From Amaurobius ferox (Eukaryota; Arthropoda; Arachnida; Araneae; Amaurobiidae): a stretch of 64,000 bases of DNA. Below the pieces are notes generated by a model. The model was not told the origin of the DNA, did no database searches, and saw nothing but the letters and a program-made list of their open reading frames with translations. Made by a program: the position numbers and the translations under genes. Shown piece by piece: positions 11,793-22,669 of the stretch. Positions within the stretch are counted from its first letter, which is position 1, and every line of letters begins with the position of its first letter. Where the stretch lies: assembly GCA_951213105.1 (NCBI GenBank), contig OX578138.1, positions 69,167,037-69,231,036 on the forward strand, in the 5' to 3' direction.

Positions 11793-12770
11793 AAAAAATC
11801 TGATGTCGGCAACACATGACTTTCCTTATATAATGCAATGAATATACTACTTTTACAGTTAAAGAAATGTTATTCTTATAGTAGATACTTATATTCTTTC
11901 CAAGATATTGAATTTCCGTCAATGAGTCGTCATTTTCATTGATTTAGCGTCATTTTCATTGATTTAGCGTCATTTTTATCCATTTGGCCATATTTTTATT
12001 AATCTAGCAGCATTTAAAAAAGTCGCCAAGCTGGCGACATTCCACCAAATTCGCCGCCAAAATCTCGGCAAGCGTTATGGAGGGTAAAATAAGTTATTCT
12101 TACAGCAGATAAATGACTATTGGCGTTCAAATACAAAAGTATTACTCAAAGCATCTTATTTCATGAATGGAACGAGCTAGATCCACGAGAATAATGTCAC
12201 CCAATTTATCGCATGGAATTACATATGAAAAGTGAACATGTTTCTCAATAAGAAATATTTTTCTTTATTTTATATGATTTTTTGATATTTTTCTTTAAAT
12301 ATATGCAATACCTCAAGAACGGTTCATGTTAGCGTTTTAAATTTATGTCAATCGTTTTCTAATGAAAATTTACATAAGAAATGTCTATTTGCGTAACTTT
12401 ATTAAAGGTTTTGATTCTTTGACGATTTTTTGAAAATTTCACTCGAAAATTTAGGGGGGTTTTGAACATTCGATTGCTTAAAAAACAATAGGCTTCCAGT
12501 GTTTACAGATTGTAATTTTTGTACCAAATTTCGTTCAAATCGGCCCATCCATTCGTCAGTTATCGTCTTTACAGACTCACTGACACACACACACAAACAC
12601 ACGCATGCACGTACTTTCACACACACACACACACACACAGAGACATCACTTTAAAAATGTTCGATTGGCGATCAGGGATGCTTGAAGCGTGCTCTCCCGT
12701 CGAAAACTCGAATTCGAATTTTCGATCCCGTCACAGTACTTTCCTTATACATTATGTCTATAAGGAAAGT
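11793..12770 (+). mobile_element. Family R hairpin-ended repeat, full length
   Basis: It begins with AAAATCTGATGTCGGCAACA then CATGACTTTCCTTATATAAT and ends with the hairpin ACTTTCCTTATA...TATAAGGAAAGT. The 5' subterminal block is the inverted complement of the right hairpin arm. The interior has a cluster of GGCGA/TCGCC motifs (about 12020-12070) and a CA microsatellite (12582-12640). The frames at 12402-12638 and 12519-12851 are translations of this element and its microsatellite. Confidence 0.8.
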
Positions 12771-12789
12771 AAAAATTTATGTATTTTTG

Positions 12790-12928
12790 CTTTCCTTATA
12801 TACATAATGTATAAGGAAAGTATTGTGACGGGGTCGAAAATTCGAAATTGAGTTTTCGACGGGAGAGCATGTTTCAAGTATCCCTGATCACGAATGGAAC
12901 ATTTCTGAAGTGATATGTGTGTGTGTGT

Positions 12929-12976
<48 letters not shown>

Positions 12977-13323
12977 TTCATATGTAATACCATGCTATAA
13001 ATTTGGTGACATCATTCTCGTGGATCTAGCTAGTTCCATTCATGAGAAAAGATACTTTGAGTAATCCTTTTGTGTTTGAACGCCAATAGTCATTTATCTG
13101 CTGTAAGAATAACTTATTTCTCCGTCCATAACGCTTGGCGAGATATTGGCGACGAATTTGGCGGAATGTCGAATCAATGAAAATGACAACTAATTGAAGA
13201 AAATTCAATATCTTAGAAAGAATATAAGTATCTGCTATAAGAATAACATTTTTTTCAATTGTAAAAGTAGTAAATTCCTATGCATTATATAAGGAAAGTC
13301 ATGTGCTGTCCACATCAGATTTT
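12790..13323 (-). mobile_element. Family R repeat, internally deleted, inverted next to the previous copy
   Basis: On the plus strand it starts with the hairpin CTTTCCTTATATACATAATG/TATAAGGAAAG and jumps from the GT microsatellite (about 12917-12972) to the ACTTTTCATATGTAATACC block, losing several hundred bp of body. It ends in GGAAAGTCATGTGCTG and the CACATCAGATTTT terminus. With the copy at 11793-12770 it forms a hairpin-to-hairpin inverted pair separated by only about 20 bp. Confidence 0.75.
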
Positions 13324-13840
13324 CTTGAAAATAGTCTCAATGGGAAATAACTGTAAAATTTAAATTTAATACATATAAGTCTCAGTTTCATCTTCCATAT
13401 ATTATATTCTAATGCGCAATAAAATATAATGGCTCTCCGAATCTATGGCAATTTATTTTGCATATAAGGAAAGATAAAACTTTCTAAGCACCTAAACGGT
13501 CCGTACTTAAACAGCTATAGCCTCTTAACGGAATAAAACTCGAAAGCTTAGCTGCATACAAGATATTATTCAGCAATCAAGAAAATCTGCGCCATTTCCA
13601 TATGGCTGAACAGTGGTTTAGAGCATAGATGACCTATCGATACATTTGTGTATGATAATTAGTATATATCGATAGAGTTGCTTCCAATATGTATCGCATC
13701 AACAATTTTTCTCATGAGAAAAATGCAATAAAAATAACTGGATTAAATGCATTTTTAAACAACTTTTTAAAGGCAAATGAATGGTTTTAAGAATTTTTGC
13801 GAATAAAAGTAAAGTATTAATATTAGTAATGCAATTTATA
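13324..13840. other. Unannotated AT-rich spacer
   Basis: Nothing recognised. Confidence 0.5.
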
Positions 13841-14760
13841 AAAAATCTGATGCGGGCAGCACATGACTTTCCTTATTTAATGCAATGAATTTACTACTTT
13901 TACAGCAAAAAAATAGCTTGTTCTTATAATAGCTACTTATATTCTTTTCAAGATATTGACATTTCATCAATTAGTCGTCATTTTCATGGATTTAGCGTCA
14001 TTTTTAACCATTTAGCGAGATTTTCTTTAATTTCGCAACATTTAAAAAAAGTAGCCAAGTTGGCGACATTCCGCCAAATTCGTCGCCAAAATCTCGCCAA
14101 GCGTTATGGAAGGAAAAATAAGTTATTATTATAGCAGATAAATGACTATTAGCGTTCAAATACAAAAGTATTTCTCAAAGTATATTTTATCATGAATGGA
14201 ACGAGCTAGATCCACGAAAATGAAGTCACCCAATTTATCGTATGATATTACATATGAAAAGTGAACATGTTCCTCAACAATTAATATATTTTTTTTTATT
14301 TATCGGAGTTTTGATAAATTTATTTGCAAAATGTGCAATATCTCGAGAACGGTATATGTTAGCGTTCTAAAGTTTATGTCAATCGCTTTCTAAGGAAAAA
14401 TATCATAAAAAATGTCAATTTGCGCAAATATATTAAAGGTTTTGAATTTCCGATAATTTTTTCAAAAATTCACTCGAAAATTTAGGGGGGTTCTGAACAT
14501 TCGATTGCGTTTAAAAACAATAGGCTTCCAGTATTCACGGATTGTGATTTTTGCACCAATTTTTATTCGAATAGCCCCATTCGTTCGTGAGATATCATCT
14601 CCACAGACTCACTGACACACACACACACACAGACATCACCTCAAAAGTTTTTGATTCGTGATCAGGGATGCTTGAAACGTGCTCTCCCGTCGAAAACTCG
14701 AATTCGAATTTTCGACCCGGTCACAATACTTTCCTTATACATTATGTATATAAGGAAAGT
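13841..14760 (+). mobile_element. Family R hairpin-ended repeat, full length
   Basis: It starts with AAAAATCTGATGCGGGCAGC, has the subterminal ACTTTCCTTATTTAATG block at 13867 onward, the GGCGA motif cluster near 14050-14100 and a CA microsatellite near 14612-14630. It ends in the hairpin ACTTTCCTTATACATTATG/TATATAAGGAAAGT at about 14728-14760. Confidence 0.8.
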
Positions 14761-14988
14761 AATAATTGCAATTCTGAATTATCAAGAATTTTATTCATTC
14801 AAATCATATCCAATCCCGCTTGATACGGTTAAACTGGATTCTACTGTATTTATATCCGTCTCATTAATCTAATATTATAATCCACATATGCACTCGAATT
14901 ATGTAATTAGCTTTTAGATGCAACCAGTATTTAGGCCTGTCAAAGACAAAAAAACTATCACTCTTAAAATATTAAGCTGTAAGTTATT

Positions 14989-16627
14989 ACTTTCCTTATA
15001 TACATAATGTATAAGGAAAGTATTGTGACGGGGTCGAAAATTCGAAATCGAGTTTTCGACGGGAGAGCACGTTTCAAGCATCCCTGATCACGAATCAAAC
15101 ATTTTTGAAGTGATGTCTGTGTGTGTGTGTGTGTGAAAGTATGTGTGTGTGTGTGTGTGTCAGTGAGTCTGTGGAGACGATAACTGACGAACGAATGTAC
15201 CTATTTGAACCAAATTTGGTACAAAAATCACAATCCGTAAACACTGGTAGCCTATTGTCTTTATACGTAAATTTTGAAAAAATCGTCAAAAAATCAAAAC
15301 CACTAATAAAGTTACGAAAATAGACATTTCTTATGTAATTTTTTATTAGAAAACGATTGACATAATTTTTAAAACGCTCACATGAACCGTTTTCGAGATA
15401 TTGCACATTTTTCAAAAAAATTATTAAAAAGTCATATAAAATGAAAAAAAAAATTTCCTTTTGAGAAACATGTTCACTTTTCATATGTAATACCATGCGA
15501 TAAATTGGGTGACATAATTCTTGTGGATCTAGCTCGTTCCATTCATGAAAAAAGATTCTTTGAGTAATACTTTTGTATTTACTTTTTGTATGTATACTTT
15601 TATCTTTATTAATGATCTTGCTAATTGTTTTGGAAATTGCCTTTTTTATGCTGACGATCTGAAGATTTTGTGTCCGATTTTTGATGCTGTTTCGTGTAAT
15701 AATATTCAGTCGGAGCTGCTTGTCCTTTCTGATTGGTGTGGCAAAAATAGTTTGCATCTCAATATCACTAAATGTAGTGTGGTGTCTTATACTCGTAAAA
15801 AAGTGCCTATTTTATTTTCGTATGCTATTAGCAACTCTGTTTTGACTAGAAGGTTTTCCATTGCTGATCTTGGGGTCACGTATACATCTGATTTTTCTTT
15901 TTCCACACATGTCTCCAATATTTGTGCTAAATCATATAGAAATCTAGGCTACATCAGGAGGATTACGCATGATTTTGTAAATGAGGATTCCAGAATAGTT
16001 CTTTTCAATGCCTTGGTCAGGTCTGGGCTGGAGTATGCATCTGTGGTTTGGAGGCCTTTTCAGGCCGTTCACTCTAGAAGGATTGAGGTCATCCAGAATA
16101 GTTTCTTGAGATATCTTTTTTATAGGAAAACTGGCATTAGTTGGTATGCATTGTCTTCTGCTTTTTTGCGTGGTTTGTTTGGTGTTGTAAGCTTACAGAG
16201 AAGAAGGGATTTTATTCTGTGTTCTTTTTTCAGGGGTTTGTTTCGTGGCCGGGTTGACTGTTCCCATGTCTTGGGTGGGATTGGTTTTCATGTCCCACAC
16301 TATAGAACTAGAAGCTTGAATTTATTTGCCATTAGGAAGTTTGGGTCGAGTATTGGCAATAATTGTGCTATAAATTGCTTTTCTAAATTATACAATGGTT
16401 TCCCTGATTGTCTTGATATTTTTTATTCTTCTGAGAAGGATTTTAAAGAGCATTTGTTGTGAACATCTTGTGTTTTATTACATGTATTCTTGTGAAGTGT
16501 TTTTTAATTTTAATGTTTTAACTTTTTAATGTATTTCAACTTTTTTTATGTATGTCATGGTATTTTGAATTGAGTTTTGCTCCTGCATGCTGTAACTGGG
16601 ACTACGTCCTGTTGCTTGCAGTCTTTG

Positions 16628-16658
<31 letters not shown>

Positions 16659-16976
16659 ATTTGAACGCCAATAGTCATTTATCTGCTGTAAGAACAACTT
16701 ATTTCTTCGTCCATAACACTTTGCGAGATTTTGGCGACGAATTTGGCGGAATGTCGCCAACTTGGCGACTTTTTGAAATGTTTTCAAATTAACGAAAATC
16801 TCGCCAAATGGATAAAAATGACGCTAAATCAATGAAAATGACGACTAATTGGCGAAAATTCAATATCTTGGAAAGAATATTATTATCTACTATAAGAAAA
16901 ACCTATTTTTTTACTGTAAAAGTAGTAAATTCATTACATTATATAAGGAAAGTCATGTGTTGCCCACATCAGATTT
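14989..16976 (-). mobile_element. Family R repeat interrupted by a truncated LINE
   Basis: R sequence occupies 14989-15580 and resumes at about 16659-16976. The two parts join in register (ACTTTTGTATTT then GAACGCCAATAG), so the intervening 1.08 kb is a later insertion. It has the hairpin on the left, a GT microsatellite at 15115-15160 and the CACATCAGATTTT terminus on the right. The minus-strand frame at 15095-15757 is an R translation. Confidence 0.8.
15581..16658 (+). pseudogene. 5'-truncated LINE, C-terminal half of reverse transcriptase
   Basis: The open frame runs to a stop at about 16462; the ATG at 15545 is in the host R element, so the coding start is artificial. It begins just before the RT active site (FYADDLKIL), followed by the LSDWCGKNSLHLNITKC thumb-proximal motif and the LGVTYTSDFSFSTHV and SGLEYASVVWRPFQ motifs typical of Jockey/R1-type LINE C-termini. 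Endonuclease and the N-terminal RT half are missing. A short 3' UTR ends in an (AAAT)n tail at 16627-16660. The junctions share only ATTT, so a target duplication is at most about 4 bp. The 3' end resembles that of the LINE at 18.8-20.6 kb, so both are probably one family. Confidence 0.8.
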
Positions 16977-17165
16977 TTTTTATTATAAGTTTTATTTTGC
17001 TTAACAATGTGTGATGCTTGGCGTTGAAAATTGGTCCAGTTACGTTCAACTCCACGGTCGTGTTTCAGTTTCGCTTTGGGAGGGTACTGATTTTATCAAA
17101 ACTGGGAAATACAATCGAAAATCTGACTACGTTAGATTCGGTCCATTGGTTGATACTATAAGTGT

Positions 17166-17449
17166 TGTTGTTGAAACCCAGACCGTCCGACCTACCAGAA
17201 AGGTGTATGGTAACTGTTTGGACGGTCGGGAAGTGCCACCCAATTTAGACCGGAACCCAGTGGGGGAGGCATCCACAGGGACCGTACCCTCCTTCCCCTA
17301 CCACCAACCTCTCGGAAGGACTTTCGGACCCACATGTTTAACGTGATCGTACTCCGCATGAACACGGCGGCAGTTTTGGCAGTGGCTGGAATCGAACCCG
17401 GGCCTACCGAGTGCAACTCCAGCGCGCTAACCAATGGGCTACCGCGCCC
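17166..17449 (-). mobile_element. tRNA-derived SINE with 14-bp TSD
   Basis: On the minus strand the head carries a box A-like stretch (AGCCCATTGGTTAGCGC) and a perfect box B (GGTTCGATTCC) near plus-strand 17388-17400. The body contains GTGGGTCCGAAAGTCC-type and GGTTCCGGT-like blocks, and the tail at 17166 is (CAA)n. GATACTATAAGTGT occurs at 17152-17165 and 17450-17463, an exact 14-bp target-site duplication. The same body recurs at 42327-42711 and, diverged, at 21948-22236. The frames at 17011-17346 and 17192-17524 are SINE translations. Confidence 0.9.
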
Positions 17450-17463
17450 GATACTATAAGTGT

Positions 17464-18762
17464 GCAAAAATTCATCCTTCTCCAACTGCATTAGGGCGCC
17501 TGGAAAGACCTGGAAAAACACCATATCTCCGCCCTAGTTAAAACTAAATTTTTTTCTATATTAAAAAAAAAGATTTGAACTCACGTCTACCAATTCTTAT
17601 AATTTGAATTCACAATTCTGTTTTCGTCTTTTCGTATTTCAATAAAAGAAAATACCCACTAAACGATATGAATCACTACGCCATATCGATATAACTCAGT
17701 AGCTATAAAGACAAATATGCAATGTATGAGCTACAGCTAGATTAACCATCTTTATTTTTCTCTAAACCGGAACAAAATAAGATAAATAAATATTATTTAT
17801 CGAGAAAAGAGGAACAACATTAAAACCTGAAACATATGACATCAGTCATTTAATTCCGACCGTTCATACTTGTTGCTGGCGTGAACATTTTTTAAAAAGA
17901 AAATATGATAAAGAATTAAAAAGAATGAAAAAGTACGAAATGAAAGAAAGATGAAGAACTTTTGAGCATCACATTTGGCAAGCACAATATTTCTTAATAA
18001 TTCTTTCTTTGAACGAAAGTACACGTTTCTTAAACACTTTCGTTTCAGAAATGCGTACTTTTCACACGTTACTTCATCTTTTGCGTTTGTACACTTCCAA
18101 AAATTTGCCCCAGAATTCCACAATATTTTTAGACAAGTCATATTTTTTTTTATGCCTGACAACATATTTGTAGCTACAATTTTTCTGATTTCACCAGTAA
18201 CTGACACAAACAAACTCTAAAAGCTTAAATTCAACTTTTTTTTTCTAGTACTAAATATTGTGCAATTTTTATTTGTCATAATATATATGGCGCAAAATAC
18301 TGCACAATTTTTATTTGTCTTCTATTCCATGAAAATTCCATGACCCAGAACGATTTAACTTCTATTGAAATTGTTGATCATAAGAGTTGCAGTGATTATT
18401 TACTTAAATCATAATTATGTTGGTTGAGTACGATCCGCCCCCTGTTGTAAGCCGGAGCAACTTGGCATGGAGGTAAATTAGTTCAAGCTTCGCCGCTACA
18501 TAGGCAAATGATTTAATATCAAATGCCTGGCTATTGGGAAAAAATGTTCTTTGAGTGCAGTTGGTGCAATTCTGTTTAAAATGATTGCCTCGCATTTCCT
18601 AATACTTATATTTTTCTCCAAACAAATTTGTTAACTGGAGTGTTGCTTAACTCGACTTTCTCATATCACAATCCATTTTTAATAACTGGTGGTTTTATTT
18701 TTTTTATTTTTGCAAATTTTGCAAGAAAATATTTAAAGAATCTGTAACCAACTGATCATAAT
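17464..18762. other. Unannotated AT-rich stretch
   Basis: No convincing gene. Opposite-strand short frames near 17842-18220 have no recognisable motif. A direct repeat (TGCACAATTTTTATTTGTC-type) occurs near 18259-18320. Confidence 0.5.
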
Positions 18763-20604
18763 TACATCATGTAAAGGTGATTCGCCTGGTAGTCATGGGA
18801 GCTCAACAATGAGTTATAAGAATACTGATTATTCTACTGTTAATGATATTGCAAACTGCTTTGCTGATTTCTTTGAATCTGTTTATATCCAAAGTAGCCA
18901 ACCTGTTGATTTTGAACTGCTAACCAAGTATTGTGAACTCAATAACATTGACTTAATTTATGTTAAATATATTACTGAAAATGATGTTGCCAAAGCCTTA
19001 AAGAAGTTAAAATCCAGCCAGTCTTTAAGCTGTGATGATATTCCTTCTTTCATTATCAAAGGTTGTGCTGACTCTCTAACTTACTCTTTGCTTATTTTGT
19101 TTAATCTTTCGATTAAAACTATGGCTTTTCCCAATGTCTGTAAATATGATCAAGTTATTCCTGTACATAAAAAGAACAACAAGCATGATATTTCGAACTA
19201 CAGGCCTATTACCATTCTTTCCCCTTTTTCAAAAGTTTTTTAATGTGTTATGCATGAAAGGATCTTTTCCCAAATTAAGCAATGGATTTCTCCGTACCAG
19301 CATGGGTTTATGCCAAGACGATCAACTGTAACTAATTTAGCTTGTCTTACCAGTGATATTGTTGATGCTATTAAAACCAAGAGACAACTTGATGTTATTT
19401 ATACTGACTTTAGTAAAGCTTTTGATCACATCGATCTGGGGTTATTAACCCGTAAAAAGATTACTAGCGGTTTTAGTCTTGAATTGTCGACTTGGTTATA
19501 CTCTTGTATTTCAGATAGACTGTATTTTGTAAAGTACTGTGGTGCAAACTCTAGACTATACAATAATTCCTCTGGTGTTCCTCAGGGTTCTAATCTGGGC
19601 CCACTCCTTTTTTTAATTTTTATTAATGAAATTCCCCGGATTTTTAAAACGGCTAAATGTCTTATGTTTGCAGATGATTTGAAGCTTTATATGAAAATCA
19701 ACCCATTAACTGATTGTGAACTGATGCAGAGAGATTTAGATGAACTGTATAACTGGACTGTACTAAATAAACTCCATTTAAATATTTCCAAATGCTATGT
19801 TATGAGCATTGCTAAGATCCATATAATATTCTTAATTACAATTATATTTTAAATAATTCATCTCTATCTCGATGTACTCATATTATTGATTTAGGTGTCA
19901 CTTTCGATGATACTTTTAACTTTCAGAGACATATCGATAATATTATTAAAAGAGCCTACCAAAGACTTGGTTTCACCTTAAGACGATCGCGTGCTTTTGC
20001 CAGTTCTGATACGATTATTTGTATTTATAATACCCTTGTTAAACCAATTTTGGAATATTGTGCAATGATTTGGGACCCTGTTTACAATCTGCATTCTCAA
20101 CGGATAGAAATCGTGCAAAATAAACTATTACGTACTATTGATTACAGATTAACTGGCTATTATCCTTATGATATGCATACAAGGGAACTCAGACAGAAAT
20201 ATAGTTTAATGTCTCTTAAAAAAAGAAGCTGGTCCTGCCTCTTGTTTTATTATAAGGTTTTAAATAATACAATTGATTGCCCTATTTTACTTTCTTGCCT
20301 GGATTTTCACATACCTGTCAATAATACCAGGAAAAAACTCTTTTTCACAATACTACTGTTAAGCACAACTACATTAAACGCTATTCTATGTATAAATTTG
20401 TACTTATTGTGCTGATATTGATATATTTAACTTGACTGCTGCCTGTTTTAAAAAAGCCTGTTTCAATGCGCTTGACGTGTTTACTACTTAGTGTTCTTGT
20501 ATCCTATGTTCTGTACTTTTTAATTTCTTGTGTGGCTACTGTAACTGGATTTCATCTGTAGTTGCCAAGTAAATTGAATAAAATAAAATAAAATAAAATA
20601 AAAA
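18763..20604 (+). pseudogene. LINE reverse transcriptase pseudogene (Jockey/R1 type)
   Basis: The RT runs in order: an entry motif (DIANCFADFFESVY), KLKSSQSLSCDDIPSFIIK, YRPITILSPFSKVF, QHGFMPRRSTVTNL, YTDFSKAFDHID, GVPQGSNLGPLLFLIFINE, the active site MFADDLKLY, LNKLHLNISKC, and the C-terminal LEYCAMIWDPVYN. Two lesions are visible. A TAA at about 19241-19243 replaces what is probably a Glu codon with the same frame continuing after it, and a frameshift lies near 19810-19820. The endonuclease and ORF1 are absent, so the copy is also 5'-truncated. The 3' end carries a CTGTAACTGG block and a (TAAAA)n tail at about 20578-20603. It is dead, but still recognisable throughout. Confidence 0.85.
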
Positions 20605-21296
20605 TGTTATCCTTCATTTTAAAGGGCTTTAAAAAAATCTTTCAATTGATACCAAATTTGATAATGTACCTCCGAGAGAGAGATAGCATGACCCCCCCCC
20701 CCCCCCCCCAACAGGGAGGAGCCAATAACGTCATGAACACAAAAATTGTATTGCGGCCATTTTTCACTACTATAATTAAAACTGTGAATTTTGTTATCAT
20801 TGAGCCACAAATAACGCTTTTTGTCAAATTTTGTCCTATGCTAAGGAAATATAAAATTTCGAATAAATTTCGAAATTTGATATTTTCTATCGAATTTAAT
20901 GAAATTCTAACTAGAGCTATATTTTTCGTTGACAAAGCAGGAAATAAAGTTTCGTGAAAATCTATTGATATTTGTAGCATCCCTCGTGTACACAAAAATT
21001 CGACCACAGGCAGACAGACATTACTCTAAAAATAGCCAAAACGTGTTCAGGAAGTCCTGAAACATATATTGGCATCAAAATCTCATAATCGAAAATTATC
21101 GCGAAAACACTTTTTCTATAATATATTCTATAGTAGAACACTTTCCCTATACTATATTCTATAGTAAAACACTTTCTTTATATTGTATTCTATAGTACAA
21201 CCCTTTCTCTATACTATATAGTACAACACTTTCTTTATACTATATTCTATAGTGCAACACTTTCTCTATACTATATTCTCTAGTAAGAGAAAGTAA
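20604..21296 (+). mobile_element. Family Q hairpin-ended repeat with expanded 3' hairpin
   Basis: The reverse complement shows the Q block order seen at 5421-6050 and 52270-52890 (CTGAACACGTTTTGGCTATT, AGAGTAATGTCTGTCTGCC). The element follows directly on the LINE tail and contains a run of about 18 C at 20692-20709. The 3' end is the hairpin ACTTTCTC...GAGAAAGT at about 21261-21296, preceded by repeated copies of the hairpin core. The frames at 20604-21007 on both strands are translations of this repeat. Confidence 0.65.
21104..21290. repeat. 31-bp minisatellite made from the Q hairpin, six units
   Basis: Units begin AACACTTTCTCTATACTATA or variants and recur every 31 bp (one unit is 26 bp). 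Each contains the partly palindromic CTATACTATATTCTATAG core. The last unit merges with the terminal hairpin of the Q element, so the array looks like repeated copying of the hairpin. Confidence 0.8.
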
Positions 21297-21947
21297 AAAT
21301 TACAAACCGGGGCAAAGTGGCAATCCGGCTTGGACTTCTTGAAACTAAACCAAGACAATATCAGAAATGTGGTAAGCCTAGCTATAACGATAATGCATTT
21401 GTAACGCATCAGCAGTAATGATAATGCATATGCAAAGAACAAGCTTCCCTATCACTACCTTGGGGTAACTAGTGGGTCATTCAAATAATGCAATATGACT
21501 CACTCTCTGGAAAGCATACATTAGAAATAAAACACCATTTTTCCTCAATTAGATGTCTTAGGTTGGTTAAGTTATCTCAGAACGTCCCTGTTTAAGGTAA
21601 CTAACTCTCACAAGAACAGTATCCTTTACAAATTTATTTTTTTAACATCTCACAATGAATCTCACACTGTTTGAAAAAAAAATCATTTAATTCAAAATTA
21701 TTGATGTTTGAAATCAAATACTGAAAAAAACAATATCAAGAGAGCTACAGGGTATACTTTAAATATTAAAGACATCCCTTTAGTAGTTTAATTAATAGTC
21801 TAGAATTGCCAAACAAAAATTTGCGGTTGGAAACCCTGCTGAGATAGGTTATCTTTACTATGGCTTCCGACAATACGCACAAAGTCCGCTTATGGGGGGG
21901 CGTTTCCAAATTTAAGATCGCTATTCTTTTGCCGATAGCAGCATCGA
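21297..21947. other. Unannotated spacer
   Basis: Nothing recognised. No open frame of note. Confidence 0.45.
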
Positions 21948-22236
21948 GGGGTGGGATAATCTAGTAGTTAAGGCACGAGGATTGCACTTGAAGGACCCAT
22001 GTTCGATTTCTGGTGATGCTTAAACTATCCACATGCCTATGCGAAGTACTGGTGCGTTAAATCTGTGACTACGAAAGTACTTCTGAGAGATTGGTGGCAG
22101 GGGAAGGAGAGTGCGGCCCCTGTGGATGTCGCCCCCCCCCCTACTGAGTTCCGGTTTAAATTGGGTGGCACTTCCCCTGTCGTCCTATCAGATACCTTAT
22201 ACTTTCTGGTAGATCGGACGGTCTGACTCTAAAAAA
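21948..22236 (+). mobile_element. tRNA-derived SINE, diverged, A-rich tail
   Basis: Box A-like GGGATAATCTAGTAGTTAAG near 21952-21971 and a degenerate box B (TGTTCGATTTC) near 22001-22011. The body matches the SINE at 17.2 kb (GGTGGCAGGGGAAGGAGAG, GTTCCGGTTTAAATTGGG, TAGATCGGACGGTCTGA). It ends in an A run at about 22232. No clean target duplication was found, consistent with greater age. Confidence 0.75.
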
Positions 22237-22350
22237 AAAATGAGATGGCAGCATACATACATCGATTTACCACTTATTATGCGATTGTCAGCAAGGAATT
22301 ATCGGTACTTGCAATGGTGGTAAGAAAACGTGTGTTATGGGTGGGTTACC

Positions 22351-22669
22351 CAGGGCTGGATTTATGCACGGGCCCCCAAATTTCTGCCCTCCCCCCATAT
22401 GACTCTGGGCCACAAAATTTAGGGAGCCTCATTTTTCGTCATAATGGCTCAAAACTTTTTTTTAATACATATGAATATCTGCGAAGTACAAGAAAATTTT
22501 CAGCAAAATGATTCAATATCATAGCAAAACTAATAATCCAGACTTCAATTTTGTCATTTAAATTAAAATTTATTTACTTTTGACGGCATAAGTAAATACT
22601 GAAATGTTTAGCAGGGGGGCCCCAAATTCATTAAGGCCCTATAACCGATCTACTGTAAGTCAGGCCCTG
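22351..22669. mobile_element. hAT-like MITE
   Basis: The left end is CAGGGCTGGATTTATGCACG and the reverse complement of the right end is CAGGGCCTGACTTACAG, giving roughly 14-bp inverted ends of the CAGGG class, followed internally by GGGCCCCC blocks on both sides. The interior is AT-rich and non-coding. The 8-bp flanks (GGGTTACC and GGTGCGAT) do not match cleanly, so the hAT call rests on the ends only. Confidence 0.6.

Noticed and set aside
15095..15757. 220-codon minus-strand frame
   Set aside because: It reads through an R element, its GT microsatellite and into an antisense LINE; the composition is that of a repeat translation.
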